DNA of 64,000 bases from Leptospira semungkisensis (GCF_004770055.1 NZ_RQEP01000005.1:1240001-1304000), one strand, 5' to 3'. Counted from the first letter of the stretch, positions 44,922-54,493 are shown. The notes: generated from the letters alone by a model not told the origin. Translations and numbers: made by a program.

Positions 44922-45854
44922 TTATCTTTCCGCAAGGATCTTGCGAGAAACGGTTTCGTCTTTCTTGAGTTGATCCACCAACGCGTCTATTCCGGAGAAT
45001 TTGATCTCCGAGCGGATCCTTTCTGAGAAGAGTATTCTTACCTTCTTACCGTAAATATCGCCGGAAAAATCGAATATATGGCTTTCTAACGTGATCGCAT
45101 TCTCACCGAAGGTTGGATTGTAACCAATATTGATCATAGAAGGATAGGCTTTGCCATCTATCTCTGTTCTGCCTGCGTAGACTCCTACTCCTGGCAATAT
45201 GAGTTCTGGAAATGGTTTCACGTTTGCAGTAGGAAACCCTATGGTTCTTCCTCTTTTGTGACCTTCTACTACTGTGCCGGAGACAGAGAATTCTCTTCCT
45301 AAACATTCTTCTGCTTCGGCGACTTTTCCTTCTCTCAATAAGGAGCGAATATAGGAGCTGGAAAGTTTCATGCCGCCTAGAAAGACAGGATCCAGTTTTT
45401 CCAGATCGTATCCAAACTCGGAAGAATACTTTTGGAGTAATTCGAAATCTCCTCTTCTTCCCTTACCGAAGCAATGATTGAAACCGATGAGTATGGATTT
45501 TGCTCCCAATTCCTGGATGAGAATATTCTTGAGGAATTCTTCCGCTTCCATCTGCGCAAATTCGAGAGTGAATGGGACTACGATCAACCAGTCAATCCCG
45601 TAGGATTCTATTAGATTTTCTTTATCTGTTTGGGTGGTGATGCCGCCTAGATCCTTGTCCTTTCCGAGGACCATTGCGGGATTTGGGTAATAGGTGATTA
45701 CGCAAGAGGGAAGACCCTTTTCGAGAGAGATCTCTTTGGTCCTTTCCAAAAGAGCCTGGTGGCCCAAATGAATTCCATCGAAATTCCCCAAGGTCACAAC
45801 CGTGGAAGTCTTTAAGCTGCTTTTTAAGTTCTCCAGACTTCTAAGAATTTTCAA
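44922..45854 (-). CDS. ribF: Bifunctional riboflavin kinase / FAD synthetase
   Basis: Makes FMN from riboflavin and then FAD. The N-terminal adenylyltransferase domain (about 1-180) has G-N-F-D-G-I-H-L-G-H near 23-32; the C-terminal kinase domain (about 185-305) has G-H-K-R-G-R-T-I-G-F-P-T-A-N. Both domains are complete at 310 aa. TTG 45854 is the start, supported by GGAGGG five bases upstream. It is divergent from a small exported protein, with only 35 bases between starts. Confidence 0.95.
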   Translation of the reverse strand: MKILRSLENLKSSLKTSTVVTLGNFDGIHLGHQALLERTKEISLEKGLPSCVITYYPNPAMVLGKDKDLGGITTQTDKENLIESYGIDWLIVVPFTLEFAQMEAEEFLKNILIQELGAKSILIGFNHCFGKGRRGDFELLQKYSSEFGYDLEKLDPVFLGGMKLSSSYIRSLLREGKVAEAEECLGREFSVSGTVVEGHKRGRTIGFPTANVKPFPELILPGVGVYAGRTEIDGKAYPSMINIGYNPTFGENAITLESHIFDFSGDIYGKKVRILFSERIRSEIKFSGIDALVDQLKKDETVSRKILAER

Positions 45855-45889
45855 GTTTCCCTCCGAAGGACGGTCGATACTCTAAAAAG

Positions 45890-46516
45890 ATGGACCGGCT
45901 CCGATTTGCAATACTCTTATTCTTGATTTCGACCACTGCCGGACAGAGTCCGATCGGTCAGGAAAATCGGAAAACGAAAAATTATGAGAATTTCGCCAAA
46001 CCAATGGGTGGAGAATCCTATATTTCCGAGGATTATAAAACCTTTCCTGAGCTTTCCGTCTGGGGCCTGCATAACGGATTGAAACTGGCTCCGGATAGAA
46101 AAGACCCAGCCCCTGGAGCAGGAACGGGGCGACTCTTTGACAATCAGTGTAGAATGGTGCCGGAACAAGGTTTGGACATTCTACTGATTGCAGATCCGGA
46201 TCGAAAGGACGAGATCTACGTGTATATAGACCTGACCTTATTCGAAAAAACGGAGCATGCCAATTTTCTCCCGGACAGAGAGCTAAGAATACTCGCAAAC
46301 GGAGTAGAGAAGAGAAGGGTTCGCTTTCCCAATTCCAGGTTATATTCTAAGGCATTGTATTCTGGAACCCCGCCAGTCTATATTCGAGTAGATCCCTCGG
46401 AATTGGTCCAAGGAAGACTGACTTTGAGCTTATTGCCTATGGCGGGGGATAAGGGAAGATTCTGGGGAGTTTGGGACGTTTTTCTGTCCTACACGGCTCC
46501 CGAGTATCCTGAATAG
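45890..46516 (+). CDS. Exported hypothetical protein
   Basis: A 208-aa protein with a probable signal peptide (residues 1-17, cleavage around T-A-G). The mature part appears beta-rich, with a galactose-binding-like look (repeated strands, V-Y-I-D-L-T-L, V-Y-I-R-V-D-P-S-E-L) but no defining motif. It is cut off from the STAS gene by two bases, convergent. I do not recognise the family. Confidence 0.68.
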   Translation: MDRLRFAILLFLISTTAGQSPIGQENRKTKNYENFAKPMGGESYISEDYKTFPELSVWGLHNGLKLAPDRKDPAPGAGTGRLFDNQCRMVPEQGLDILLIADPDRKDEIYVYIDLTLFEKTEHANFLPDRELRILANGVEKRRVRFPNSRLYSKALYSGTPPVYIRVDPSELVQGRLTLSLLPMAGDKGRFWGVWDVFLSYTAPEYPE

Positions 46517-46517
46517 A

Positions 46518-46850
46518 TCAAGGGAACTGGCTTGTGAACTCTGCTTCTGAAAGCGTCTGGAAGTAAGAAGTAAGTCCGGCAACCTTAAAGACCTTTTCGA
46601 TCGCAGCCTTCATATTCGCGATGAAAAACTTGCCGTTCAATTCTTGGACATAATTTAGCTGTTTGATCAGCATTCCGATGCCGGAAGAATCTATATAATT
46701 CAGCTTCTCTAGGTTGATTACTACGTTATTGTTGTTTCGATCTATATTCTGTTCGAAAAAGTTTTTTAGATCGATGGACGTATAAATGTCCAGACTCCCG
46801 GAGAGCCCGATAATGTTAGTATCGCCGGATTTTCTAATATTGATTTCCAT
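46518..46850 (-). CDS. STAS-domain anti-sigma factor antagonist
   Basis: A 110-aa SpoIIAA-type protein that is all STAS domain. The phosphorylation loop is Y-I-D-S-S-G-I-G-M with Ser55/Ser56. ATG 46850 is preceded by purine-rich AAGGGAAGGGA. It is a single-gene unit and a candidate substrate of the SpoIIE phosphatases 2.4-6 kb upstream. No anti-sigma kinase is nearby. Confidence 0.9.
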   Translation of the reverse strand: MEINIRKSGDTNIIGLSGSLDIYTSIDLKNFFEQNIDRNNNNVVINLEKLNYIDSSGIGMLIKQLNYVQELNGKFFIANMKAAIEKVFKVAGLTSYFQTLSEAEFTSQFP

Positions 46851-46966
46851 GTCCGTCCCTTCCCTTTTCGTAGAATCCGATCGGAATTCAACGAATTTTT
46901 AGGAAAAATCCGGGCTTTTTGAAGGAATGGACGACACTAGTTATCAGGAAAGCTTCCTAACTATTT

Positions 46967-47659
46967 ATGAAGAAACTTATTTTATTCTTTCTTCTGTTAT
47001 TATTCTTCTGCTGGGAATCCTTTGCTCAGGATTTTGAAGCGGATGGACAAATTAAAATCCTCCCATACGAGCCTATGCAGGTCCGGGATATAGAGGGATT
47101 GACCAAAGATATTAAACTCTTTCACAAGAGAATCGAACAGATGCTTCCTTTCTTGAACAAAAGAAAGAAAATTATTGATAACGAATATTTTCAATTCGTG
47201 CCAGCGCTCGAGAATTTCAATTTTCCTGTCCGTGACAGGTACTTGATAGATAAAAAGTTTTATCTCAGAGTCTCCGGAGGCCAAAGCGCTCTGAAATTAG
47301 ATGGAGTCCGATTTATTACTAGAAAATCACTCGTGACTAAACTTCGTCCGATAGACGATCAGATCGGCGAATTGAAAAACGAGAGCGTGTCAAATTCCGA
47401 TCCGGCTACCATAGTGCTTACTGTGAAGAAAAAAACGGATGCGGGAACCAAAGAGGAAGTATATAGTCTTTCCAATATCAGAAATCCAGACCAAAGAGTA
47501 AAGTTTGTCCGTTCCTATAGGGACAATCTTGCTGAAGTAATTCAGGCGATTGATAAGTATGTGGAAGGTACCATCCGTGCAGACGCAAAAGATGTGGATA
47601 CTATGCTGGATGGATTGGATAGCGGAGGCTCCTTCCAAGAATATAATTCGAACCGCTAA
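46967..47659 (+). CDS. Periplasmic hypothetical protein
   Basis: A 230-aa protein with a strong signal peptide (M-K-K, then a Leu/Phe-rich core, cleavage near F-A-Q at residue 21) and no lipobox. The mature chain is charged and helical, with K-R-K-K-I-I-D-N-E-Y-F near residue 65. Size and export signal resemble Leptospira flagellar-sheath proteins, but I cannot match it to a named one. It has its own upstream gap of about 115 bases and precedes the DnaJ-like gene by 35 bases. Confidence 0.72.
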   Translation: MKKLILFFLLLLFFCWESFAQDFEADGQIKILPYEPMQVRDIEGLTKDIKLFHKRIEQMLPFLNKRKKIIDNEYFQFVPALENFNFPVRDRYLIDKKFYLRVSGGQSALKLDGVRFITRKSLVTKLRPIDDQIGELKNESVSNSDPATIVLTVKKKTDAGTKEEVYSLSNIRNPDQRVKFVRSYRDNLAEVIQAIDKYVEGTIRADAKDVDTMLDGLDSGGSFQEYNSNR

Positions 47660-47694
47660 ACTTACGGTTCCGAATTCCGGTCTAAAAGCTTAGT

Positions 47695-48366
47695 ATGAAT
47701 TCGGCCTGGATAGATCATTATCGAGTTCTGGGCCTTAATTTCGGCGCGAGCCAAGAATCTATTAAACATAGATATAGAGAGCTCGCGAAGATCTTTCATC
47801 CTGATAATAAGATCACCGGTTCTAAACCTGTTTTCTTGCAAGTAGTAGAGTCTTATCAGATCCTTTCGAAGCCTGACGCTCGTACTAGATTCGATACTGA
47901 ATTCCAGATCAGAAAGAAAAGAGATGAGGGATACAAGTCGGGAATGTACGTTATTCCTCCTTCCCGTATTTTATTTGCGACTCAAGCAGTTGAGTTCGCA
48001 AGAAGAGGACTCTTAAGAGCGGGAATAAGAAGCAGCGCCCGGAAAAAATACACAGGTATCTATCATGATATTCGGATCTGTTTAAAGAAAGAGGAACTTC
48101 TCGGAAGGATCTTCGCTGCTATTCCTCTCGTGGTCCGTTCTATATGTCCCGAATGTATGGGCTCCGATCTGAACTGCGGTTCCTGCGGAGGAAAGGGAAG
48201 TTATAAGAGTTTTCGTTATTTAAAATGGAGTCCTGAGCCTGGTAGTCTCGTGCCAGGTAAGATCTATACGTTGGATCTCTCCGGTTTTAGGCCGGATGTA
48301 TTCACTCATTTCAAGAAAAGGACCTTGAAAGTTAAAATTGAACTCTTTCAGGGGCACAAAAAATAG
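47695..48366 (+). CDS. DnaJ-domain protein with Cys-rich motif
   Basis: A 223-aa protein. Its N-terminal J domain (about 7-70) carries the HPD tripeptide (F-H-P-D-N-K) needed to stimulate Hsp70 ATPase. After a basic linker, a Cys cluster (C-P-E-C-M-G and C-G-S-C-G-G, about 165-181) resembles half of the DnaJ zinc-finger. Classical DnaJ is ~370 aa with four CxxCxGxG repeats, so this is a specialised or reduced cochaperone. manA starts four bases downstream, so the two are co-transcribed. Confidence 0.83.
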   Translation: MNSAWIDHYRVLGLNFGASQESIKHRYRELAKIFHPDNKITGSKPVFLQVVESYQILSKPDARTRFDTEFQIRKKRDEGYKSGMYVIPPSRILFATQAVEFARRGLLRAGIRSSARKKYTGIYHDIRICLKKEELLGRIFAAIPLVVRSICPECMGSDLNCGSCGGKGSYKSFRYLKWSPEPGSLVPGKIYTLDLSGFRPDVFTHFKKRTLKVKIELFQGHKK

Positions 48367-48370
48367 GCTT

Positions 48371-49363
48371 ATGCAGAAGGTTTTAAAGTTCGAGCCAATC
48401 TATAAGGAAAAAGTATGGGGCGGTCGAAAACTGGAAACGGTTCTGGGACGCAAGATCCCAGCCGGAGAGATCGGAGAATCCTGGGAGATTTCTGATTATG
48501 GCTCCGATCTTTCAGTGATTACAAACGGAGAATTTGCGGGAAAGACTTTCAGAGAGGTCTATCTTGCGAATCCAGATGCAATATTAGGAAAAGCTTTTAA
48601 AGGAAAAGAGTTCCCTCTTCTGATCAAGCTCATAGACGCGAAGGAAAAATTATCCGTACAAGTACATCCGGATGATGCGTATGCCGAAGAATTCGATCCG
48701 GAAAGTTCCGGAAAGAAAGAAGCTTGGACAGTGCTCCAGGCAGATCCAGGTTCCAAGTTGGTCTGCGGTTTTTCAAGACAAACCGATAGAGAAGAATTTT
48801 CTAAGTATGTCGAAGCCAATCGGGTAGAAGAGATCCTAAACGAAGTAGAAGTGGAGTCTTTAGATTCCTTTCTTTTGAATCCAGGCAGGATCCACGCAAT
48901 TGGAGGAGGCATTCTTCTCATGGAAGTGCAGCAATCTTCTGATTCTACATATAGAGTCTACGATTATGGTCGTCCTAGAGAACTTCACTTAAAAAAGGCT
49001 CTGGATGTTTTGGATTATTCTTTTGCAGATCCTAAGGATAGATTGATTCCTAAAAAAATCCAAAGCGCCGGTTATGAAAGATCCGTGCTAACTTCTAATG
49101 ATAAGTTCCGCATGGAGATCTTAGAAACGAATTCTAACGAAGGATTTTCTCTGCCTTCTTTTGCAGAAGAGCCTGTCTTTCATGTTTTGATGGTTATAGA
49201 AGGCAAATGCGATTTAGAAGGAATTGTATTACAAAAAGGAGATACAGTTCTTATTACCGCTTTCGGGATCAAGAACGGTATAGAATGCAAACCTCAGAGT
49301 CCAAAATTAAGACTGGCCTGGTCCGGACCAGGGACGGATTGGTCGGATAATTCTACTGTATGA
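48371..49363 (+). CDS. manA: Mannose-6-phosphate isomerase, class I
   Basis: Zinc enzyme interconverting mannose-6-phosphate and fructose-6-phosphate, feeding GDP-mannose and glycan synthesis. The zinc-site motif Q-V-H-P-D-D (about 97-102) and the G-R-I-H-A-I-G-G-G segment are present. ATG 48371 (330 aa) avoids overlap with the DnaJ-like gene; the open frame extends back to 48338. It ends in an ATGA overlap with the HNH gene. Confidence 0.93.
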   Translation: MQKVLKFEPIYKEKVWGGRKLETVLGRKIPAGEIGESWEISDYGSDLSVITNGEFAGKTFREVYLANPDAILGKAFKGKEFPLLIKLIDAKEKLSVQVHPDDAYAEEFDPESSGKKEAWTVLQADPGSKLVCGFSRQTDREEFSKYVEANRVEEILNEVEVESLDSFLLNPGRIHAIGGGILLMEVQQSSDSTYRVYDYGRPRELHLKKALDVLDYSFADPKDRLIPKKIQSAGYERSVLTSNDKFRMEILETNSNEGFSLPSFAEEPVFHVLMVIEGKCDLEGIVLQKGDTVLITAFGIKNGIECKPQSPKLRLAWSGPGTDWSDNSTV

Positions 49364-49650
49364 ACGGTCCGGGAGAATTTTCGGAAGAACCTTTGCTATG
49401 GGTAGGCGAAGCGGAGATAAAAAAGCAGAGACAGATCGCAAAGGATCTGCGCAAGACTCCCTGGTGGAAAAAGAAAAAGGCGGACGGCATCTGCCATTAT
49501 TGTGGTAAGAAATTTTCCCCTGATGAACTGACTATGGACCATCTGATCCCATTAGCCAAAGGCGGGAAGTCGATCAAGGCGAACCTTGTACCTGCATGCA
49601 AGGAATGCAATAACGCTAAGAAGAACAAACTTCCTTTCGAAGAATTTTAA
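49360..49650 (+). CDS. HNH nuclease-domain protein
   Basis: A 96-aa protein with the HNH fold: zinc-binding C-H-Y-C and C-K-E-C pairs flank the catalytic M-D-H-L-I-P and N-L-V-P. The domain fills residues 45-90. Such small HNH proteins act as non-specific or repair nucleases; no restriction system is nearby. The ATGA overlap with manA couples their translation, an odd partnership with no evident functional link. Confidence 0.85.
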   Translation: MNGPGEFSEEPLLWVGEAEIKKQRQIAKDLRKTPWWKKKKADGICHYCGKKFSPDELTMDHLIPLAKGGKSIKANLVPACKECNNAKKNKLPFEEF

Positions 49651-49652
49651 TT

Positions 49653-49874
49653 CTACCAGCAGTGAGAATGGTAGTACATTTGCAGAATATATAGATCGCA
49701 AAAGTCGGAATTCTTTTTGTCCGCAATACAAGCCATTTCCAACGGCTGAGAGATCTTTCTATCGCTTGCGGTTGCATGGCTGCAATCCGGCCTTCCCTCA
49801 TTACAATAGAGAAGTGGAAAGGCTACCATCAGTCCGAGAATTATATATATATTCAATTTTCTTAAAACATTCAT
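49653..49874 (-). CDS. Small Cys-rich lipoprotein candidate
   Basis: A 73-aa protein with a hydrophobic signal ending in P-L-L-Y-C, so Cys24 is the likely lipidation site. Five more Cys (positions 31, 49, 59 and two near the end, of which one pair may form a disulfide) are spread over a short hydrophilic chain. It follows the hybrid kinase gene by 13 bases in the same direction and may be its periplasmic partner. No homologue is recognised; size makes the call tentative. Confidence 0.5.
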   Translation of the reverse strand: MNVLRKLNIYIILGLMVAFPLLYCNEGRPDCSHATASDRKISQPLEMACIADKKNSDFCDLYILQMYYHSHCW

Positions 49875-49887
49875 TGGCTATATAAGG

Positions 49888-52386
49888 CTATTTGCGTTTT
49901 ACCTTCATATACGTTTCGAAGAATTTGATCCAATCCTTGAAGAGAGTAGGCTTTTTGAGATAGGAATCGAATCCTATGGACTTAAAGGATTCTTCTGAGC
50001 CTGGCAATGCGTGAGCAGTCCAGGCCACCAGGTACGGTTTCTTTCCGAACATATCCTTGATCTTCTTTGCGACCGCAGTTCCACTCATGTCCGGCAAATC
50101 TATATCTAAGAATACGATCTCGAAGGTTTCCGTTTCTTCTAATCTTGCGAGCGCATCTTTTCCAGAATTCACGCTTTCTAGATTCATTCCTAATTTAGTA
50201 AGAGTGTCTTGGGCGACTCTTCTGCAGAATTCTTGATCTTCTACTAATAGTATTTTGATACTCGGGAAGTTCGGAATCGGCGCAGGCTCTTCTTCTAATT
50301 CTTGCTTTTCTAATTCTTCTTGAGGGAAGGGGAGCAAGAAGGAGAATCTAGAACCCTTGCCTGGGTTGCTAGTCAGTCGGATGCTTCCCCCCATCAACTC
50401 TACCAATTTCTTGGAGATGGTGAGTCCTAGGCCGCTGCCTCCGAATTTTCTTGCGACTGAATTGTCTCCTTGGATGAAAGGCTCGAACAGAAGAGCTGTC
50501 TGTTCCTTCTCGATGCCTACCCCATTGTCCTCGACCCAAAATTCTAGGATGCGGGAGAAATTATCTTCTCCGTAAAAGCGGACTGCAAGAGAAACCTTTC
50601 CTCCGGAGCTAGTGAACTTTACGGAATTACTAAGAAGGTTCAAGAGTACTTGTTGGATCCTGCTCTCGTCTCCCATAAAGATGCCCGGGTGATGTTCCGG
50701 ATAATCTATGTTTAAAAAGATGCGTTTCTCTTCGGCTCTGGCCTTGACCACTCTCGCCGCTTTTTGCAATACCGCAAAAGGATCGAAGGGAAGTATCTCT
50801 AAAGAGAAACGTTGGTTTTCTATTTTAGAAAGATCTAATAATTGGTTTACCAGATGTAAAAGGTTTTCGCCGGAAGTTTGGATAATATCTGCGTATTCTT
50901 TTTGTTCCGGATTTAAAGGAGACTCCGAGAGAAGATTAGAGGTTCCTAAAAGACCGTTCAGAGGTGTCCGGATTTCATGACTCATAGTTGCCAAGAAATC
51001 GTATCTATACTTTGCCTCTGACTCCGCTCTTTCCTTCTCTTCTACCAACAATTGGGTTCTGGACTCGACCTTCTTCTCCAATTCGATCTTTAATTCATTC
51101 AGATTTCGGTTTGCGACCTGCAACTCTTCTTGGGCCTTATGAGAAGCCTCTAAGGCATGTGTAAAAGAGGAGGAGAATCCTAAATTTCTGGAAAAGACGA
51201 ATAATAGGATCGCAGGAGCAAGAATATAATGATTATTTAATACGTATCTCGACGCAAGTATATCGTTCGCGCCGGCTACTAAAATACAGGCGATCCCGAT
51301 CAGGAACAGTGTCGAACCAGGCCTTTTGTGTAGGACTGCTCTTGCGGAGCCTAAGAATACGTACGCTCCACTGACTGCAGTAATGATCTGGTATGCTGTA
51401 AGTAAATTTGCATAAATATAGACAGGCATGATCAATGCGGGAATAGCGAAAATAGCAAGTATGATGAGAGAAAAGAGTTCTGTTCTCTTGTTAAAATCTT
51501 TCGGATAAGAAGTAGCAGAGTATGCTAAGAATCCAGAGCACATCAGATATGTGCTGACATATTCTAAGCGGTAACTGATCTCCCAAGGCACATCCGGAAA
51601 TGCGGAGTTGAACAATCGATTGCCTGTTAAGAAGAAACGCAATACTCCCATAATGGAAAAGAGAGCAAAGTAAATGGAACTTCTCTCATTGCGAGTCCGT
51701 ATATAAACCATGATCTGGTAAATTGCGAGTACGAGCATGGCAGAAGCAGTAGCAATCTCTATCCCGATCTCTGTATGATGTTCTTTTAATATTGTTGTAG
51801 GAGTTCCCATTTTAGGAGGGAACCAGAGCCCACCATAGATATGTTTGAAATTGGAGATCTCGAAATCCAATCTCTTAGCATGACCGGGAATATAGATGAG
51901 GCTTGTGCTTAAAAAAGGAATAGATCCTTGGACAGTTTTTCCGACCTGTCCTACGGTTTGAGTCAAATGTCCGTCCACATATACCGAATAGGCAGTGCCC
52001 TGATCAGGAACTCGGAGCATTAGATTCGGAGAATTTTCAGGAAGAGAAAGATGCAGTCTGTAAGTGGCGAATCCTTTTCCTTCCGGAAATAGAAGGGCTC
52101 CATTCTTTTCGATCTGATTCCATACATTCGGGACCGAGGTGAGTAACGGAGGCTGAGATTGGTTTAGCTCCGGCTCGGAACCTAGAAGCTTGCCTGGATA
52201 AATTTCCCACTCACCGGTAAGAAGGACCGGATTTTCGACATTCCAATTCTTTCCTTCAAAAACGCCTTTTGCCACCATACTCGAAGCTAATTCGAGCCTA
52301 GCACAGTTCCAAAGGAACACAACGGAGCAAATGAGTAGGAAAAGAAGACGCCTAAAATGCATAAAAATTCGCTTACGAAGTATCAC
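49888..52386 (-). CDS. Hybrid histidine kinase with 7TMR-DISM sensor
   Basis: An 832-aa kinase. A signal-like segment ends in F-L-W-N-C (Cys28, counted from GTG 52386; ATG 52362 is an alternative start). Then come a periplasmic jelly-roll-like domain (about 45-205), seven membrane helices (about 210-400), a coiled coil, a dimerisation domain with His470 (T-M-S-H-E-I-R-T-P), an ATPase domain to about 685 and a receiver domain with Asp761 (F-L-D-I-D-L-P). No Hpt domain is present, so the final target must be elsewhere. The sensor half matches that of the adenylate cyclase at 35.5 kb. Confidence 0.92.
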   Translation of the reverse strand: MILRKRIFMHFRRLLFLLICSVVFLWNCARLELASSMVAKGVFEGKNWNVENPVLLTGEWEIYPGKLLGSEPELNQSQPPLLTSVPNVWNQIEKNGALLFPEGKGFATYRLHLSLPENSPNLMLRVPDQGTAYSVYVDGHLTQTVGQVGKTVQGSIPFLSTSLIYIPGHAKRLDFEISNFKHIYGGLWFPPKMGTPTTILKEHHTEIGIEIATASAMLVLAIYQIMVYIRTRNERSSIYFALFSIMGVLRFFLTGNRLFNSAFPDVPWEISYRLEYVSTYLMCSGFLAYSATSYPKDFNKRTELFSLIILAIFAIPALIMPVYIYANLLTAYQIITAVSGAYVFLGSARAVLHKRPGSTLFLIGIACILVAGANDILASRYVLNNHYILAPAILLFVFSRNLGFSSSFTHALEASHKAQEELQVANRNLNELKIELEKKVESRTQLLVEEKERAESEAKYRYDFLATMSHEIRTPLNGLLGTSNLLSESPLNPEQKEYADIIQTSGENLLHLVNQLLDLSKIENQRFSLEILPFDPFAVLQKAARVVKARAEEKRIFLNIDYPEHHPGIFMGDESRIQQVLLNLLSNSVKFTSSGGKVSLAVRFYGEDNFSRILEFWVEDNGVGIEKEQTALLFEPFIQGDNSVARKFGGSGLGLTISKKLVELMGGSIRLTSNPGKGSRFSFLLPFPQEELEKQELEEEPAPIPNFPSIKILLVEDQEFCRRVAQDTLTKLGMNLESVNSGKDALARLEETETFEIVFLDIDLPDMSGTAVAKKIKDMFGKKPYLVAWTAHALPGSEESFKSIGFDSYLKKPTLFKDWIKFFETYMKVKRK

Positions 52387-52555
52387 CTAATATGGCATCA
52401 TCGAGTTTTCTGCAAGTATAGAACCGAAAACACGGCAAGTTACTCCTATAAAAGTGAAATTTTTTTCTTTGTCCACCCTTTACGAGAACTTGATGAATTT
52501 TTAACGAAGTTTCCGAAAGACGATTCTGCCGATCTTTATCTTGGAGGAAACATCC

Positions 52556-52894
52556 TTGCTGGAATCCTACGATAAAGAATCCGAGTCTGTAGAACATGAG
52601 GAGCTTGGAGACGAGATCTTACATTTATTGGATGAGGATGGAAATCCATATTCGTTCGTTGTGGGAGAAGTTGTAGAGTTGGATGAGAACCAATACTTCT
52701 TACTTATTCCTTCTTCAGAAGAAGAGAAGGACCTAGTGAATTTGGATGTTGGTTTTTTAAAAGGGGAAGAAAGCTTCGGATACCTCGCAGTGAAAATGGA
52801 AGCGGATGAATTCGGAGAGGATCGCTTGGTAGAAGTTACTGATCCCAGAGAGTTGGAAGATCTTCTCTATGAATTGAATTCGGACGTAGTCTAG
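52556..52894 (+). CDS. DUF1292-family protein
   Basis: A 112-aa acidic protein of the DUF1292 type: V-E-L-D-E-N-Q-Y-F-L-L and D-E-D-G-N-P-Y-S-F fit the family's beta-strand core. TTG 52556 is preferred because GGAGG lies eight bases upstream; TTG 52541 is within that ribosome-binding site. Function of the family is unknown. It is a lone gene between a divergent kinase and the antiporter gene. Confidence 0.72.
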   Translation: MLESYDKESESVEHEELGDEILHLLDEDGNPYSFVVGEVVELDENQYFLLIPSSEEEKDLVNLDVGFLKGEESFGYLAVKMEADEFGEDRLVEVTDPRELEDLLYELNSDVV

Positions 52895-52985
52895 TTGCAA
52901 AAAAACGCTTTCTTCTTTTATAAAATTGTATAACGAATTCTAAAAAAGAATTCGCATAATTTTCGGTACGTCAGAATCTATCGTA

Positions 52986-54473
52986 GTGGAGCTGCATTCT
53001 CTTAATTTCGAGTTTCAGATCTTAGCGCTGTCGAGTTTGATCATCCTCAGCATCGGCCTCTTGCGTGTTTCCACAAAATTTGGTATTCCTTCTCTACTTA
53101 TCTTTCTCACCATCGGGATGCTTGCAGGTTCCGATGGTATCTTAAAAATCTGGTTCAATGATGCAGACCTAACAAGAAAAGTTGGTTCGGTCGCTTTGGC
53201 ATTTATCCTCTTCTCCGGTGGTCTCGAAACGGATTGGGAAAAGGTTAAACCAGTACTCTGGAAAGGAATCTCACTCGGAACCTTAGGAGTACTTCTCACC
53301 TGTTTCATTGTAGCACTCTTTGCGATCTATGTTCTAGGCTTCGATCCTATTATTGGATTTCTTTTAGGCGCGGTAGTATCTTCTACAGATGCAGCGGCAG
53401 TATTCAATGTACTTCGTACTAGCAATACTGGAATGAGAAAAGGACTGACTTCTTTATTGGAGCTGGAGTCCGGAAGCAATGATCCTCTTGCGGTATTATT
53501 GACTACTTCCGTTTTAGGTTTCGTAGGAACAAAGGCTCCTTCTTGGGAAGTTCTTGCATGGACAGTCGTGCAACAATTCAGTTTAGGGATCATACTCGGA
53601 CTTCTTCTTGGGTATTGGATCTATCGTGGAATGAACCGGATCAAATTGGACTATGAGGGTTTGTATCCAGTACTTCTTTCGGCTTCCGTATTGTTTGTGT
53701 ATGCATCCACCGACTTGATCGGAGGAAACCCGTTCTTAGCCGTTTATATCGCAGGGATTATTATAGGAAATCGGTCTTTCGTACATAAACGAAGTAACGT
53801 TAGATTCATGGACGGGATCGCTTGGCTGATGCAGATCGTGATGTTCCTTACCTTGGGACTTCTTGTGTTTCCGTCCAAGATCTCTTCTGTGGCGATCTTA
53901 GGAATTGCATTTTCTGTTTTTCTAATAGTTGTCGCAAGGCCTGCCGCAGTCTTTCTTGCTCTGATCGGATTCAAAGTGGATTGGAGAGAAAAACTTTTGA
54001 TCTCTTGGGTGGGATTGAGAGGAGCCGCTCCGATTATCTTGGCGACCTTTCCGTTTGCAAAGCAACTGCCTGAATCCGAAATGATCTTCCACTTGGTATT
54101 CTTTACCGTACTTACCTCTTTATTATTGCAAGGGACCACGATCCCATTTGCGGTCCAACTTCTCGGACTGCAGGCAGCGTTAGAGCAAAGAGCTTCTTAT
54201 CCGTTCGAGTTTGAGAACAAAGAACAGAGCGATACCCAACTCCTAGAATATATTGTCCCGTACGGATCAGCATCTGTTGGTAAGTTCGTATATGAATTGG
54301 ATTTTCCTGAAAGCTCTTTGATCACTCTTATCTATAGAGGCGATTCTCACCTGGTTCCTACAGGTAAGACCAAGATGGAAGATGGGGATGTACTTCTTGT
54401 CCTAACTCCTGACGGAGCCGAAAAAAAGATCAGAGAGATACTTTCTCGAATGGGAGAAAGAAGGGAGGCTTAA
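52986..54473 (+). CDS. Potassium/proton antiporter (CPA1, CvrA/NhaP2-like)
   Basis: A 495-aa membrane transporter with about 12-13 helices in residues 10-395. The helix with S-S-T-D-A-A-A-V-F and the E-S-G-S-N-D-P motif (about 136-160) hold the ion-binding Asp residues of the CPA1 superfamily. A cytoplasmic TrkA_C-like domain (about 415-490) closes the protein, as in CvrA. GTG 52986 is the only start that keeps the first helix. It likely balances potassium and pH. Confidence 0.9.
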   Translation: MELHSLNFEFQILALSSLIILSIGLLRVSTKFGIPSLLIFLTIGMLAGSDGILKIWFNDADLTRKVGSVALAFILFSGGLETDWEKVKPVLWKGISLGTLGVLLTCFIVALFAIYVLGFDPIIGFLLGAVVSSTDAAAVFNVLRTSNTGMRKGLTSLLELESGSNDPLAVLLTTSVLGFVGTKAPSWEVLAWTVVQQFSLGIILGLLLGYWIYRGMNRIKLDYEGLYPVLLSASVLFVYASTDLIGGNPFLAVYIAGIIIGNRSFVHKRSNVRFMDGIAWLMQIVMFLTLGLLVFPSKISSVAILGIAFSVFLIVVARPAAVFLALIGFKVDWREKLLISWVGLRGAAPIILATFPFAKQLPESEMIFHLVFFTVLTSLLLQGTTIPFAVQLLGLQAALEQRASYPFEFENKEQSDTQLLEYIVPYGSASVGKFVYELDFPESSLITLIYRGDSHLVPTGKTKMEDGDVLLVLTPDGAEKKIREILSRMGERREA

Positions 54474-54493
54474 CCGCTTTCATGTCCTAGTAA

